64,000 nucleotides of DNA. Source: Peribacillus sp. FSL H8-0477. Lineage in GTDB: Bacteria; Bacillota; Bacilli; Bacillales; DSM-1321. This document shows positions 43,366 to 51,479 of the stretch, one piece after another. Positions within the stretch are counted from its first letter, which is position 1. Each line of letters starts with the position of its first letter. Below the pieces are notes generated by a model. It worked only from the letters and a program-made list of their open reading frames with translations. It was not told the DNA's origin and did not search any database. The stretch spans positions 1,364,001-1,428,000 of the forward strand of contig NZ_JBBODE010000002.1 of NCBI RefSeq assembly GCF_038002765.1. The letters are read 5' to 3'. The position numbers and the translations under genes were made by a program.

Positions 43366-43440
43366 CCTGAACCCCTGTGAACTGGTAGCTGTAAGGAAAC
43401 TTTACAGTACTCTGTTTAGCGGGAGTTCAGGTCTTTTCTT
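43366..43440 (+). terminator. Nested stem structure / terminator between rpoZ and coaBC
   Basis: The outer stem CCTGAAC (43366-43372) / GTTCAGG (43425-43431) encloses a 52-base loop holding an inner hairpin CTGTAA (43389) / TTACAG (43402). TCTTTTCTTATTTTTTT follows, so the whole can end transcription. The long structured loop is more than a simple terminator needs. Confidence 0.6.
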
Positions 43441-43559
43441 ATTTTTTTGCAAAAGCAGTGAGAAGAAATGAGTCTCATTCGAATGGTGTAATAGATGAAA
43501 AATTCATCTGTTTCCGTCATAATGAGATAAAAAGACGATCATTCATGGGGGAAAACTGC

Positions 43560-44765
43560 ATGCTTACAAATAAAAAAATACTATTATGTGTCACAGGGGG
43601 TATTGCTGTTTATAAAGCAGCAGCCTTAACGAGCAAATTAACGCAGGCTGGTGCGATTGTTAAAGTGATCATGAGTGAATCAGCACGTCAATTTGTCACG
43701 CCGCTCACCTTCCAAGCGCTTTCGCGTAACGATGTATTTACGGATACGTTTGATGAAAAAAATTCAGCTGTGATTGCTCATATTGATTTAGCAGATTGGG
43801 CTGATCTTGTACTTGTGGCTCCGGCAACTGCGAATGTGATAGGCAAGCTTGCCAATGGGATAGGCGATGACATGATTACAACAACACTTCTTGCTGTTCA
43901 GAATCCAATCTGGCTGGCACCAGCCATGAATGTTCATATGTATGAAAACGCTGCTGTCCAAAAGAATATGATGACTCTGAAAAACTATGGCTATCAATTT
44001 ATTGAGCCGTCTGAAGGATATTTGGCGTGCGGGTATGTTGGTAAAGGCAGACTTGAAGAACCTGAAACCATTGTCAGCCATCTCATACAGTTTTTTAAAG
44101 AACGTGGAGAGTTTCCTCTTCAAGGCAAACGAATCGTAATCACAGCGGGACCGACAAGAGAGCATCTCGATCCGGTTCGGTTTATTACGAATCGGTCTAC
44201 AGGAAAAATGGGTTATGCGCTTGCTGACCAAGCCGTGAAAATGGGGGCGGAGGTTATACTCATTTCAGGCCCTGTAACACTTCAAGCACCCGCAGGTGTT
44301 GAAATTATTTCTGTTGATACAGCTGAACAAATGTTTAATGCGGTGATGGACGTTTATCAGAAGGCAGATGTTGTTATAAAAACAGCAGCCGTTTCAGACT
44401 ATACACCGAAATATTATCAGTCGCAGAAGATGAAGAAAAAATCTGGTGATCATATCATAGAATTCGAACGAACGAAGGATATTCTCTTCCATCTCGGTGC
44501 TCAAAAACACCATCAGCTACTGATTGGGTTTGCGGCAGAAACCGAAAATGTGGAAGAGTATGCTCTTACGAAGCTTGAGAAGAAAAATGCCGACATGATT
44601 GTCGCTAATAATGTTTCCACAACGGGTGCCGGTTTCGGAACCGATACGAATATTGTTACGATGTTTAAGAAAGATGGGAGCAAGCGTGAACTTCCTATGA
44701 TGAGTAAAACAGATACGGCGAAACAGATACTAACCGAGGCTGTCCAGATGTTGAAAAAGGAATGA
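43560..44765 (+). CDS. coaBC: Bifunctional CoaBC (phosphopantothenoylcysteine synthetase/decarboxylase)
   Basis: Two steps of coenzyme A synthesis in one protein of 401 residues. The N-terminal flavoprotein decarboxylase (CoaC, 1-~185) has GGIAVYK, the ANVIGKLANGIGDD motif, PAMNVHMY and the substrate flap ACGYVGKGRL. The C-terminal synthetase (CoaB) has ITAGPTREHLDPVRFITNRSTGKMG and KTAAVSDY. The frame is open from 43458, but ATG 43560 gives the family N-terminus with GGGGGAA upstream. priA follows after 6 bp. Confidence 0.94.
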   Translation: MLTNKKILLCVTGGIAVYKAAALTSKLTQAGAIVKVIMSESARQFVTPLTFQALSRNDVFTDTFDEKNSAVIAHIDLADWADLVLVAPATANVIGKLANGIGDDMITTTLLAVQNPIWLAPAMNVHMYENAAVQKNMMTLKNYGYQFIEPSEGYLACGYVGKGRLEEPETIVSHLIQFFKERGEFPLQGKRIVITAGPTREHLDPVRFITNRSTGKMGYALADQAVKMGAEVILISGPVTLQAPAGVEIISVDTAEQMFNAVMDVYQKADVVIKTAAVSDYTPKYYQSQKMKKKSGDHIIEFERTKDILFHLGAQKHHQLLIGFAAETENVEEYALTKLEKKNADMIVANNVSTTGAGFGTDTNIVTMFKKDGSKRELPMMSKTDTAKQILTEAVQMLKKE

Positions 44766-44771
44766 TGCTTA

Positions 44772-47183
44772 ATGAATATAGCTGCGGTTATCGTTGATGT
44801 ACCAGCGAAGCAGACAGACAGGGAGTTTGATTACAAAATACCTGACAAATGGCTGGGTTTAATTCAGCCGGGTATGCGAGTCATTGTCCCTTTTGGTCCG
44901 AGGATGGTTCAAGGATTTGTAACAAGTCTGAAGGATAAAAGTGAATTTGACAAACTTCGTCAAATTAAAGAACCGATGGATTTAGAGCCGGTTTTAAATA
45001 GTGAGCTTCTGCAACTCGGAAATTGGCTGACTTTGAAAGCCATGTGCTTTAAGATTTCTGCTCTTCAAGCAATGCTTCCGTCAGCGATGAAGGCAAAATA
45101 CGAAAAGGTACTTAAAGTCACTGGAGATAACAGAAATCTACTTGATCCAGAAGTACAAAGGTTCCTTGCAAATCATGATTCGATTTCTTGGAAAGATGTG
45201 ATCAATGGCGGCGAAACGGTCCGGTTTCAAAAGGAAGTACAAAAAGGAAACATAGAAGTCATTTATCAAGTTAAAAACCGAATGAACAAAAAGAAAGTGA
45301 AAATGGTTGAAACGGTCCTGAGTGTACAAGAAATGAAAGACGTAATGGGTTCTCTTTCGGCAAATGCAAAAAAACAGCAGGAAGTTATTCAATACTTCGT
45401 TGAGCATCAAGAAAAAATTCAATTGAAGGACCTGCTTGAAGCTACGGGTGCCTCTAATGGTACGATTAAGACGCTGGTAGATAAAAAGGTGCTTAGGGAG
45501 AGCGATGAAGAAATCTATCGGAATCCCTATGAAAATCGGACGTTTGAAAGGTCGAATCCATTCACCCTGACTGACGAACAAGCGGCAGCGTTGTCTCCCA
45601 TCGTTGCTTCGGTTGAAAAAGATGAGCATGATGTATTTCTTTTATACGGTGTCACAGGCAGCGGAAAGACGGAAGTCTATTTACAAGCAATAGATGCCGT
45701 TTTGAAAAAGGGCGGCGAGGCTATTATGTTAGTCCCGGAAATTTCTCTGACTCCTCAAACGGTAAAACGTTTCAAAGAACGATTTGGTGAACAAGTTGCA
45801 GTCATGCACAGTGGATTATCTGTCGGAGAAAAGTATGATGAATGGCGGAAAATTCATCGAAAAGAAGTAAAAGTAGTCGTTGGTGCACGCTCCGCGGTTT
45901 TTGCCCCTTTTGAGAATTTAGGGTTGATTATCATGGATGAAGAGCATGAATCAAGCTATAAACAAGAAGAAAACCCCCGCTATCATGCCCGTGATGTAGC
46001 TATAGAACGAGCTAAAAATCATAAATGTCCTGTTATACTAGGCAGTGCTACTCCTGCATTAGAATCATTTGCACGTGCCCAAAAAGGAGTCTACCAGCTT
46101 TTACCGTTAACGAGGAGGATGAATAATCATCCGATGCCTAGTGTAGAAATCGTGGACATGAGAGAAGAGTTGCGTGGTGGTAATCGCTCAATGTTCTCTG
46201 AATTGTTATTTGAAAAACTGAAAGATAGAATAGAACGCGGCGAACAAACCGTATTGATGTTAAACAAGCGGGGACATTCATCCTTTGTTATGTGCCGAAG
46301 CTGCGGTGTGGTATTGAATTGTCCTAATTGCGACATTTCATTAACTTATCATCGAATGAATGATTCTTTGAAATGTCATTACTGTGCCCATGAAGAAAAG
46401 ATGCCATCAATATGTCCGGAATGCAGCAGTGATCATATACGCTTCTTCGGAACGGGCACGCAAAAGGTGGAAGAAGAAATTACGAAGCTTCTACCAGAAG
46501 CAAGGGTCATCCGGATGGATGTAGATACGACAAGTAAAAAAGGATCTCATGAACGACTGCTCCAGGCTTTTGGAGAAGGCAAAGCGGATATACTACTTGG
46601 TACACAAATGATTGCCAAGGGACTGGATTTCCCCAATATTACATTGGTCGGTGTTTTATCCGCTGATACCATGCTGCATTTACCTGATTTCCGATCATCA
46701 GAAAAAACCTTCCAGTTATTGACCCAGGTTAGTGGACGAGCTGGCAGGCATGAGCTAGAAGGGGAAGTGGTCATTCAAACCTATACCCCAGAACACTACA
46801 GTGTCGAACTTTCGAGTTATCAGGACTACGATTCCTTCTATCAACGAGAAATGTTGATCAGAAGACAAAATCATTATCCTCCTTATTTTTATATGGCGAT
46901 GGTTACCGTTTCACATGAAGATTTGATGAAAACGGTGGCAACCACAGAAAAAATTACGCAATTTTTAGGTGCGCGTTTAAGCAAAGGAGCCATTATACTT
47001 GGCCCCGTAGCCTCGCCAATCAGCCGGATTAACAATAGATATCGCTATCAATGTCTGATAAAATACAAACGAGAGCCTGAGCTTCAAAGCCTTATGCGCT
47101 CCATTTTAGAACATTATCAACAAGAAACTGCACAGCAGAAATTACAAATTAATATCGACTTAAATCCACAAATAATGATGTAA
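44772..47183 (+). CDS. priA: Primosomal replication restart helicase PriA
   Basis: 3'-to-5' DNA helicase that reloads the replisome at broken forks. It has 803 residues: N-terminal 3'-binding domain (DREFDYKIPDKW), winged helix, Walker A GVTGSGKTEVY (about residue 292), DEEH box (IIMDEEHESSYKQEE), zinc-binding cysteines (CRSCG, CPNCD, CHYC, CPEC: four pairs) and helicase motifs QMIAKGLDFPN and SGRAGRHE. AGGAATG precedes the ATG. A repeat element separates it from def. Confidence 0.96.
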   Translation: MNIAAVIVDVPAKQTDREFDYKIPDKWLGLIQPGMRVIVPFGPRMVQGFVTSLKDKSEFDKLRQIKEPMDLEPVLNSELLQLGNWLTLKAMCFKISALQAMLPSAMKAKYEKVLKVTGDNRNLLDPEVQRFLANHDSISWKDVINGGETVRFQKEVQKGNIEVIYQVKNRMNKKKVKMVETVLSVQEMKDVMGSLSANAKKQQEVIQYFVEHQEKIQLKDLLEATGASNGTIKTLVDKKVLRESDEEIYRNPYENRTFERSNPFTLTDEQAAALSPIVASVEKDEHDVFLLYGVTGSGKTEVYLQAIDAVLKKGGEAIMLVPEISLTPQTVKRFKERFGEQVAVMHSGLSVGEKYDEWRKIHRKEVKVVVGARSAVFAPFENLGLIIMDEEHESSYKQEENPRYHARDVAIERAKNHKCPVILGSATPALESFARAQKGVYQLLPLTRRMNNHPMPSVEIVDMREELRGGNRSMFSELLFEKLKDRIERGEQTVLMLNKRGHSSFVMCRSCGVVLNCPNCDISLTYHRMNDSLKCHYCAHEEKMPSICPECSSDHIRFFGTGTQKVEEEITKLLPEARVIRMDVDTTSKKGSHERLLQAFGEGKADILLGTQMIAKGLDFPNITLVGVLSADTMLHLPDFRSSEKTFQLLTQVSGRAGRHELEGEVVIQTYTPEHYSVELSSYQDYDSFYQREMLIRRQNHYPPYFYMAMVTVSHEDLMKTVATTEKITQFLGARLSKGAIILGPVASPISRINNRYRYQCLIKYKREPELQSLMRSILEHYQQETAQQKLQINIDLNPQIMM

Positions 47184-47229
47184 CCATCAGTTGTACCGAT
47201 AAACCGTCATAAAAAGCTATACACAGCGA

Positions 47230-47703
47230 CACAGGTCAAGTAAAATGAGGGTTTGTGGTCTGGTATACTTCAGGCTGAATGTTAAAAAATGGTTCAGCGC
47301 TGATGTCCTAGTCCAACTAGGATATCTGCGCTTTTATGATGTTACTGAGCATCCAGCTTGCTTGAAGATGGCGTATTCAGAGTCTCTCGCTTTTCTTGTA
47401 CAAGCTAAAGGATGCCTTCGCATTTCAGATTGTCCAGCTGCGGCGCCTTCGCATTTTATTGTTGTCCAGCTGCGGCATCCAGCTTGCTGTGGAAAAGATG
47501 AGAGTCCTCAAAAGGCAAAAAGCGCCTTTTGGTTCTCTCCCTATTTCCTTCGCAAGCTAAACGGATGCCTTCGCATTTCAGTATTGTCCAGCTGCGGCGC
47601 CTAGCCTCCTGTGCAAAAGATGCAAGCCACTAAAAGGCAAAAAGCGCCTTTTGTGTCTCGCCCTATTTGCTTCGGAGGCTGACCAAGGCGCCTTCGCATT
47701 TCT
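47230..47703. repeat. Composite intergenic repeat element between priA and def
   Basis: The 537-bp gap between priA and def is built of repeated modules. TGTCCAGCTGCGGC occurs at 47431, 47463 and 47585; GATGCCTTCGCATTTCAG at 47411 and 47564; CATCCAGCTTGCT at 47350 and 47475; the palindrome AAAAGGCAAAAAGCGCCTTTT at 47510 and 47632; GCGCCTTCGCATTT at 47443 and 47688. The sequence resembles the dispersed CCAGC..GCGCCTAGCC.../GGCGC-TTCGC-TT elements known from Bacillaceae intergenic regions (recalled, not searched). An open frame at 47245-47604 is a by-product. The element ends just ahead of the def ribosome binding site. Confidence 0.8.
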
Positions 47704-47720
47704 TATAGGAGTTGTTTATT

Positions 47721-48206
47721 TTGGCTATTTTACCGATTGTTTTGTTTCCTGAGAAAATTTTGAAACAAAAATGTGATAAAGTAACAAGTTTTGATGGAAA
47801 GTTGGCTAAGCTGTTAAATAATATGTATGACACCATGATTGAAGCAGATGGTGTGGGGCTTGCTGCTCCGCAAATAGGGGTTAAAAAGCAGATTGCTATC
47901 GTTGATATTGGGGACGAGTCGGGTACGCTTGAGTTAATTAATCCAGTTATTTTAGATAGTTCTGGTGAACAAACTGGACCCGAAGGTTGTTTGAGTTTTC
48001 CAGATCTTTATGGTGAGGTCACTCGTCCATATCGTGTGAAGGTTAAGGCTCAGGATCGTCGGGGCGCATTTTTCGAAATGGAGGCAGAAGATTTTCTTGC
48101 CCGTGCTATACAGCATGAAATTGACCATTTGCATGGTATTTTGTTTACTAGTAAGGTGACACATTATTTAACTGAAAAAGAGCTAGAAGGGGTAGTTGAA
48201 GAATGA
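47721..48206 (+). CDS. def: Peptide deformylase
   Basis: Metalloenzyme removing the formyl group from nascent proteins. It has 161 residues, with all three motifs: [10 protein letters not shown] (residues about 38-47), EGCLSFP (metal cysteine) and QHEIDHLHG (two metal histidines). TTG 47712 opens the frame, but it overlaps the ATAGGAG ribosome binding site (47704-47710); TTG 47721 has the proper spacing. The stop overlaps the fmt start (ATGA). Confidence 0.94.
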   Translation: MAILPIVLFPEKILKQKCDKVTSFDGKLAKLLNNMYDTMIEADGVGLAAPQIGVKKQIAIVDIGDESGTLELINPVILDSSGEQTGPEGCLSFPDLYGEVTRPYRVKVKAQDRRGAFFEMEAEDFLARAIQHEIDHLHGILFTSKVTHYLTEKELEGVVEE

Positions 48207-49162
48207 CAAAAATTTTATTTATGGGTACACCAGACTTTTCTGTACCGGTATTACAAAGAATCTTGAAAGAAGGATATGAAGTGATTGGTGTCGTCACTCA
48301 GCCTGATCGTCCAGTAGGACGTAAGAAAATATTGACCCCTCCCCCCGTAAAGGTGGAAGCTCTGAAACACGGAATTCCAGTTCTGCAGCCGGAGAAAATT
48401 CGGGTAAAAGAAGATTTAGATAAGGTGCTTGCATTGAACCCTGATTTGATTGTTACTGCTGCATTTGGACAAATTTTGCCGAATGAACTGCTAGAAGCAC
48501 CAAAATACGGGTGTATTAATGTTCATGCGTCACTTTTACCAGAGTTGCGAGGCGGTGCTCCTATACATTATTCACTGTTACAAGGTAAAGAAAAAACAGG
48601 AATAACCATTATGTATATGGCTGAAAAATTAGATGCCGGAGACATTTTGACTCAAAGTGAACTTACGATTACTGAAGAAGATAATGTAGGGACACTTCAT
48701 GAGAAGCTAAGTGCAATCGGTGCTGATCTTCTAGCAGACACATTGCCAAAACTGATTAAAGGTGAGCTTAAGTCGAAAAAACAGGACGAAAGCGCTGCGA
48801 CATTTGCACCTAATATAAAACGTGCACAAGAAAAGATAGATTGGACTCAAACCGGAGAAGCTATTTTTAATCATGTGCGTGGTTTGAATCCTTGGCCGGT
48901 TGCCTATACACTTATTGATGGAGCTGTTTTAAAGATTTGGGATACTAAAAAAGTGACATCTGAAGTGAAGGCACAGCCTGGTGAAGTATTATCAATAGAA
49001 GATAATGGTGTGTTAATTGCCACAGGCAATCAGACAGCAGTGCTGGTTACGGAGCTTCAGCCATCTGGAAAGAAAAAAATGCTTGCAAAAGATTATTTGC
49101 GTGGAGCCGGCAGCTTTATAATGCCTGGCATGAAGTTAGGAGCAGAAAATGACAACAATTAA
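48203..49162 (+). CDS. fmt: Methionyl-tRNA formyltransferase
   Basis: Formylates initiator Met-tRNA; functional partner of def, with which it overlaps by 4 bp. It has 319 residues. The N-terminal catalytic domain has [12 protein letters not shown] and the active-site [14 protein letters not shown]; the C-terminal tRNA-binding domain begins near residue 205. It overlaps rsmB by 14 bp, so the three are translationally coupled. Confidence 0.96.
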   Translation: MTKILFMGTPDFSVPVLQRILKEGYEVIGVVTQPDRPVGRKKILTPPPVKVEALKHGIPVLQPEKIRVKEDLDKVLALNPDLIVTAAFGQILPNELLEAPKYGCINVHASLLPELRGGAPIHYSLLQGKEKTGITIMYMAEKLDAGDILTQSELTITEEDNVGTLHEKLSAIGADLLADTLPKLIKGELKSKKQDESAATFAPNIKRAQEKIDWTQTGEAIFNHVRGLNPWPVAYTLIDGAVLKIWDTKKVTSEVKAQPGEVLSIEDNGVLIATGNQTAVLVTELQPSGKKKMLAKDYLRGAGSFIMPGMKLGAENDNN

Positions 49163-50498
49163 GAAGAATGTTCGGGAACTCGCTGTAGATGTTCTAGAAT
49201 CAGTAGAGAAGAATCAATCATACAGTAATTTATTATTAAACTCTAAAATTGAAAAGCATAACTTGTCTGGTGTAGACAATGGTTTATTAACAGAAATAAC
49301 GTACGGAACCATTCAACGCAAAATGACATTAGATTATTATTTAGAGCCTTTTGTCAGAGACCGTAAACATACGCTTTCTTGGGTTTATAATCTGCTTCGT
49401 ATATCGTTATATCAAATGGTGTACTTAGATAAGGTTCCGGATCATGCTATCATTTATGAAGCGGTAGAGATTGCAAAAAAACGAGGTCATAAAGGAATCT
49501 CTTCTATGGTAAATGGTGTGTTGAGGAATATTCAGCGTCAGGGTGTGCGTCCCCTAACAGACATTAAGGACGAAACTGAACGATTGGCCATTGCCACGAG
49601 TCACCCACAATGGCTTGTAGAACGTTGGATTGAACAGTATGGTGTAGAGAAAACGTCAGAAATGTGTGAAATTAATCTAACGGCTCCCTTGCAAACAGTG
49701 AGAGTAAATACACGTAAAATTTCACGAGATGAGCTTGTACGACTATTGACTGAAGAAGGTTTTGCAGTTGAAAAAAGTTCAATTGTTCCAGAAGCTATTA
49801 ACTGTCTTCGAGGCAACCTTGTTCATTCCGAAAGCTATACGCTTGGTTTTATGACCGTCCAAGATGAAAGTTCAATGCTTGTTGCACATGCGTTAGGGGC
49901 AGTTGAAAATGATATGGTTCTTGATGCTTGTGCAGCCCCAGGCGGGAAAACGACTCATATTGCAGAACGCCTGACTACAGGACAAGTTTCAGCTATTGAC
50001 CTTCATGATCATAAAGTGAAGTTGATTAAGAAACAAGCACAACGTTTAGGCCTTCGTAATATTAAAACCTATGTGGCAGACAGCCGTGATGTGCAGCAGA
50101 AATTTAGTGCAGAAGGCTTCGATCGAATTCTAATTGATGCTCCCTGTTCAGGGTTAGGTGTTATGCGCCGGAAACCTGATATTAAGTATACAAAATCAAA
50201 AAATGATATAATAAAGCTCGCAAGTATACAAACTGAATTGTTAGATGCTGCAGCACCTTTATTAAAACAAGGCGGCCGTTTGGTATACAGTACATGTACA
50301 GTCGATCAGGAAGAAAACCAACGTGTTGCTGAGGCTTTTTTACAAAGACATCCTGATTTTGAAAGAGATTTAGAGTTACAAGAGCGTCTCCCAGAAGGAG
50401 TACAAAGCTTTGTTGAAGATAATATGCTGCAGATATTCCCACAAGATTTAGATAGTGATGGGTTCTTTATTTCCAGCTTTAAAAAGAAGAGTCATTAA
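49149..50498 (+). CDS. rsmB: 16S rRNA (cytosine-967-C5)-methyltransferase RsmB
   Basis: SAM-dependent methyltransferase with an N-terminal NusB-like RNA-binding domain (about 1-140) and a Rossmann catalytic domain. It has 449 residues, with SAM motif [15 protein letters not shown] (about residue 260), [17 protein letters not shown] and [11 protein letters not shown] with the two cysteines used in m5C formation. It starts 14 bp inside fmt. The next gene in relatives, rlmN, survives only as a fragment. Confidence 0.95.
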   Translation: MTTIKKNVRELAVDVLESVEKNQSYSNLLLNSKIEKHNLSGVDNGLLTEITYGTIQRKMTLDYYLEPFVRDRKHTLSWVYNLLRISLYQMVYLDKVPDHAIIYEAVEIAKKRGHKGISSMVNGVLRNIQRQGVRPLTDIKDETERLAIATSHPQWLVERWIEQYGVEKTSEMCEINLTAPLQTVRVNTRKISRDELVRLLTEEGFAVEKSSIVPEAINCLRGNLVHSESYTLGFMTVQDESSMLVAHALGAVENDMVLDACAAPGGKTTHIAERLTTGQVSAIDLHDHKVKLIKKQAQRLGLRNIKTYVADSRDVQQKFSAEGFDRILIDAPCSGLGVMRRKPDIKYTKSKNDIIKLASIQTELLDAAAPLLKQGGRLVYSTCTVDQEENQRVAEAFLQRHPDFERDLELQERLPEGVQSFVEDNMLQIFPQDLDSDGFFISSFKKKSH

Positions 50499-50505
50499 GG
50501 GTGCC

Positions 50506-50547
50506 GTACAGACAATTGAACAGTTCTTGCTGTTTGATTGTCTGTAC
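50506..50547. other. 18-bp-arm inverted repeat after rsmB
   Basis: GTACAGACAATTGAACAG pairs with CTGTTTGATTGTCTGTAC (16 of 18 positions) across a 6-base loop. It begins 7 bp after the rsmB stop and has no T run, so it is not a standard terminator. It lies where the deleted part of rlmN should begin. Confidence 0.75.
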
Positions 50548-50579
50548 AACTAGTATTGGTTTAGTTGAGTTAAATTGAT

Positions 50580-50720
50580 AGCTGTGAATTATGTGAATCC
50601 AGCCGTGTCCGTACACCTCGAGAACGAATTTTTCCCTTTAAGAAGGACGCTGAAAAGGTATTGTTACGACCACCAGCATGCGGTCAAGAATGCTAAGAGC
50701 GAAAAGAAGAGACGAGGTGA
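50580..50720 (+). pseudogene. rlmN: 3' remnant of rlmN (23S rRNA A2503 methyltransferase)
   Basis: Only the last ~50 codons survive, in shifting frames. VNYV is at 50584-50595. VRTPRERIFPFKK is at 50607-50645, against YVRTPRxxIFxFxxxLK of RlmN. ACGQ is at 50675-50686, LRAK follows at 50692-50703, and ERKEETR ends in TGA at 50718-50720. Two frameshifts and an in-frame stop break it. The radical-SAM core (CxxxCxxC) and about 300 codons are gone. rlmN lies exactly here, between rsmB and prpC, in B. subtilis. Its end still supplies the prpC ribosome binding site, which may be why the tail was kept. Confidence 0.9.
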
Positions 50721-50724
50721 ACCT

Positions 50725-51474
50725 ATGAAGGCAGTATTTAAAACAGACCGTGGAAAAGTCCGTCAGCATAATGAGGACAATGGCGGTATTTTTATCAATT
50801 CAGATGGAGTTAGTTTGGTAATTGTCGCCGATGGAATGGGTGGACATCGTGCCGGTGATGTGGCAAGTGGAATGACCATTGAGTTTTTAAGCAAAGAATG
50901 GGAACAAACAATGGACATCTTAACGGCTCAAGATGCAGAAGTATGGTTTAAGAAACAAATTACGAAGGTTAACCAGCTGCTTTTTGATCATTCAGCTGAG
51001 CATTTAGAATGCAATGGGATGGGTACGACGCTTGTGGCTGCTATTTGTACCAATCGATTTTCGACAATTGCTAATATTGGCGACAGTCGCTGCTATTTAT
51101 ACAACGAAAGCGGCTTTAAACAAGTGACGGAAGATCATTCTCTTGTAAATGAATTAGTCCGTTCAGGGCAAATATCACGGGAAGATGCAGAACACCATCC
51201 CCGTAAGAACGTGTTATTGCGAGCACTAGGAACAGAATTGCAGGTTGAAATGGATATTTCAACTATCACATTTGAAGAGGGAGATATTCTCTTGCTTTGC
51301 TCAGATGGCCTTTCCAATAAGGTTAGTGAGAATCAGATGAGAGAAATGTTAGTGTCTGATACTGATCTTAATGAGAAAGCAGCTACATTAATTGACTTGG
51401 CTAATCAATACGGTGGTGAAGATAATATCACCCTTGTCCTTGTTCAATTTTGTGATGAAAGTGAAAGTGGGTGA
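50725..51474 (+). CDS. prpC: PP2C-type protein phosphatase PrpC
   Basis: Mn2+/Mg2+-dependent Ser/Thr phosphatase that reverses PrkC phosphorylation. It has 249 residues with metal-binding PPM motifs: RQHNEDN, VIVADGMGGHRAGD, TIANIGDSR, LLLCSDGLSNKV and GGEDNITLV. The frame is open from 50575, but those first 50 codons read through the rlmN remnant; ATG 50725 with GAGGTGA upstream is the start. prkC follows after 5 bp. Confidence 0.95.
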   Translation: MKAVFKTDRGKVRQHNEDNGGIFINSDGVSLVIVADGMGGHRAGDVASGMTIEFLSKEWEQTMDILTAQDAEVWFKKQITKVNQLLFDHSAEHLECNGMGTTLVAAICTNRFSTIANIGDSRCYLYNESGFKQVTEDHSLVNELVRSGQISREDAEHHPRKNVLLRALGTELQVEMDISTITFEEGDILLLCSDGLSNKVSENQMREMLVSDTDLNEKAATLIDLANQYGGEDNITLVLVQFCDESESG

Positions 51475-51479
51475 ACTGA

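Noticed and set aside
47245-47604. 119-codon open frame between priA and def
   Set aside because: It lies wholly within the intergenic repeat element, resembles no protein family and has no good ribosome binding site.
50575-50724. 50-codon N-terminal extension of PrpC
   Set aside because: It is the rlmN remnant in a shifted frame; ATG 50725 has the ribosome binding site and the PP2C start.
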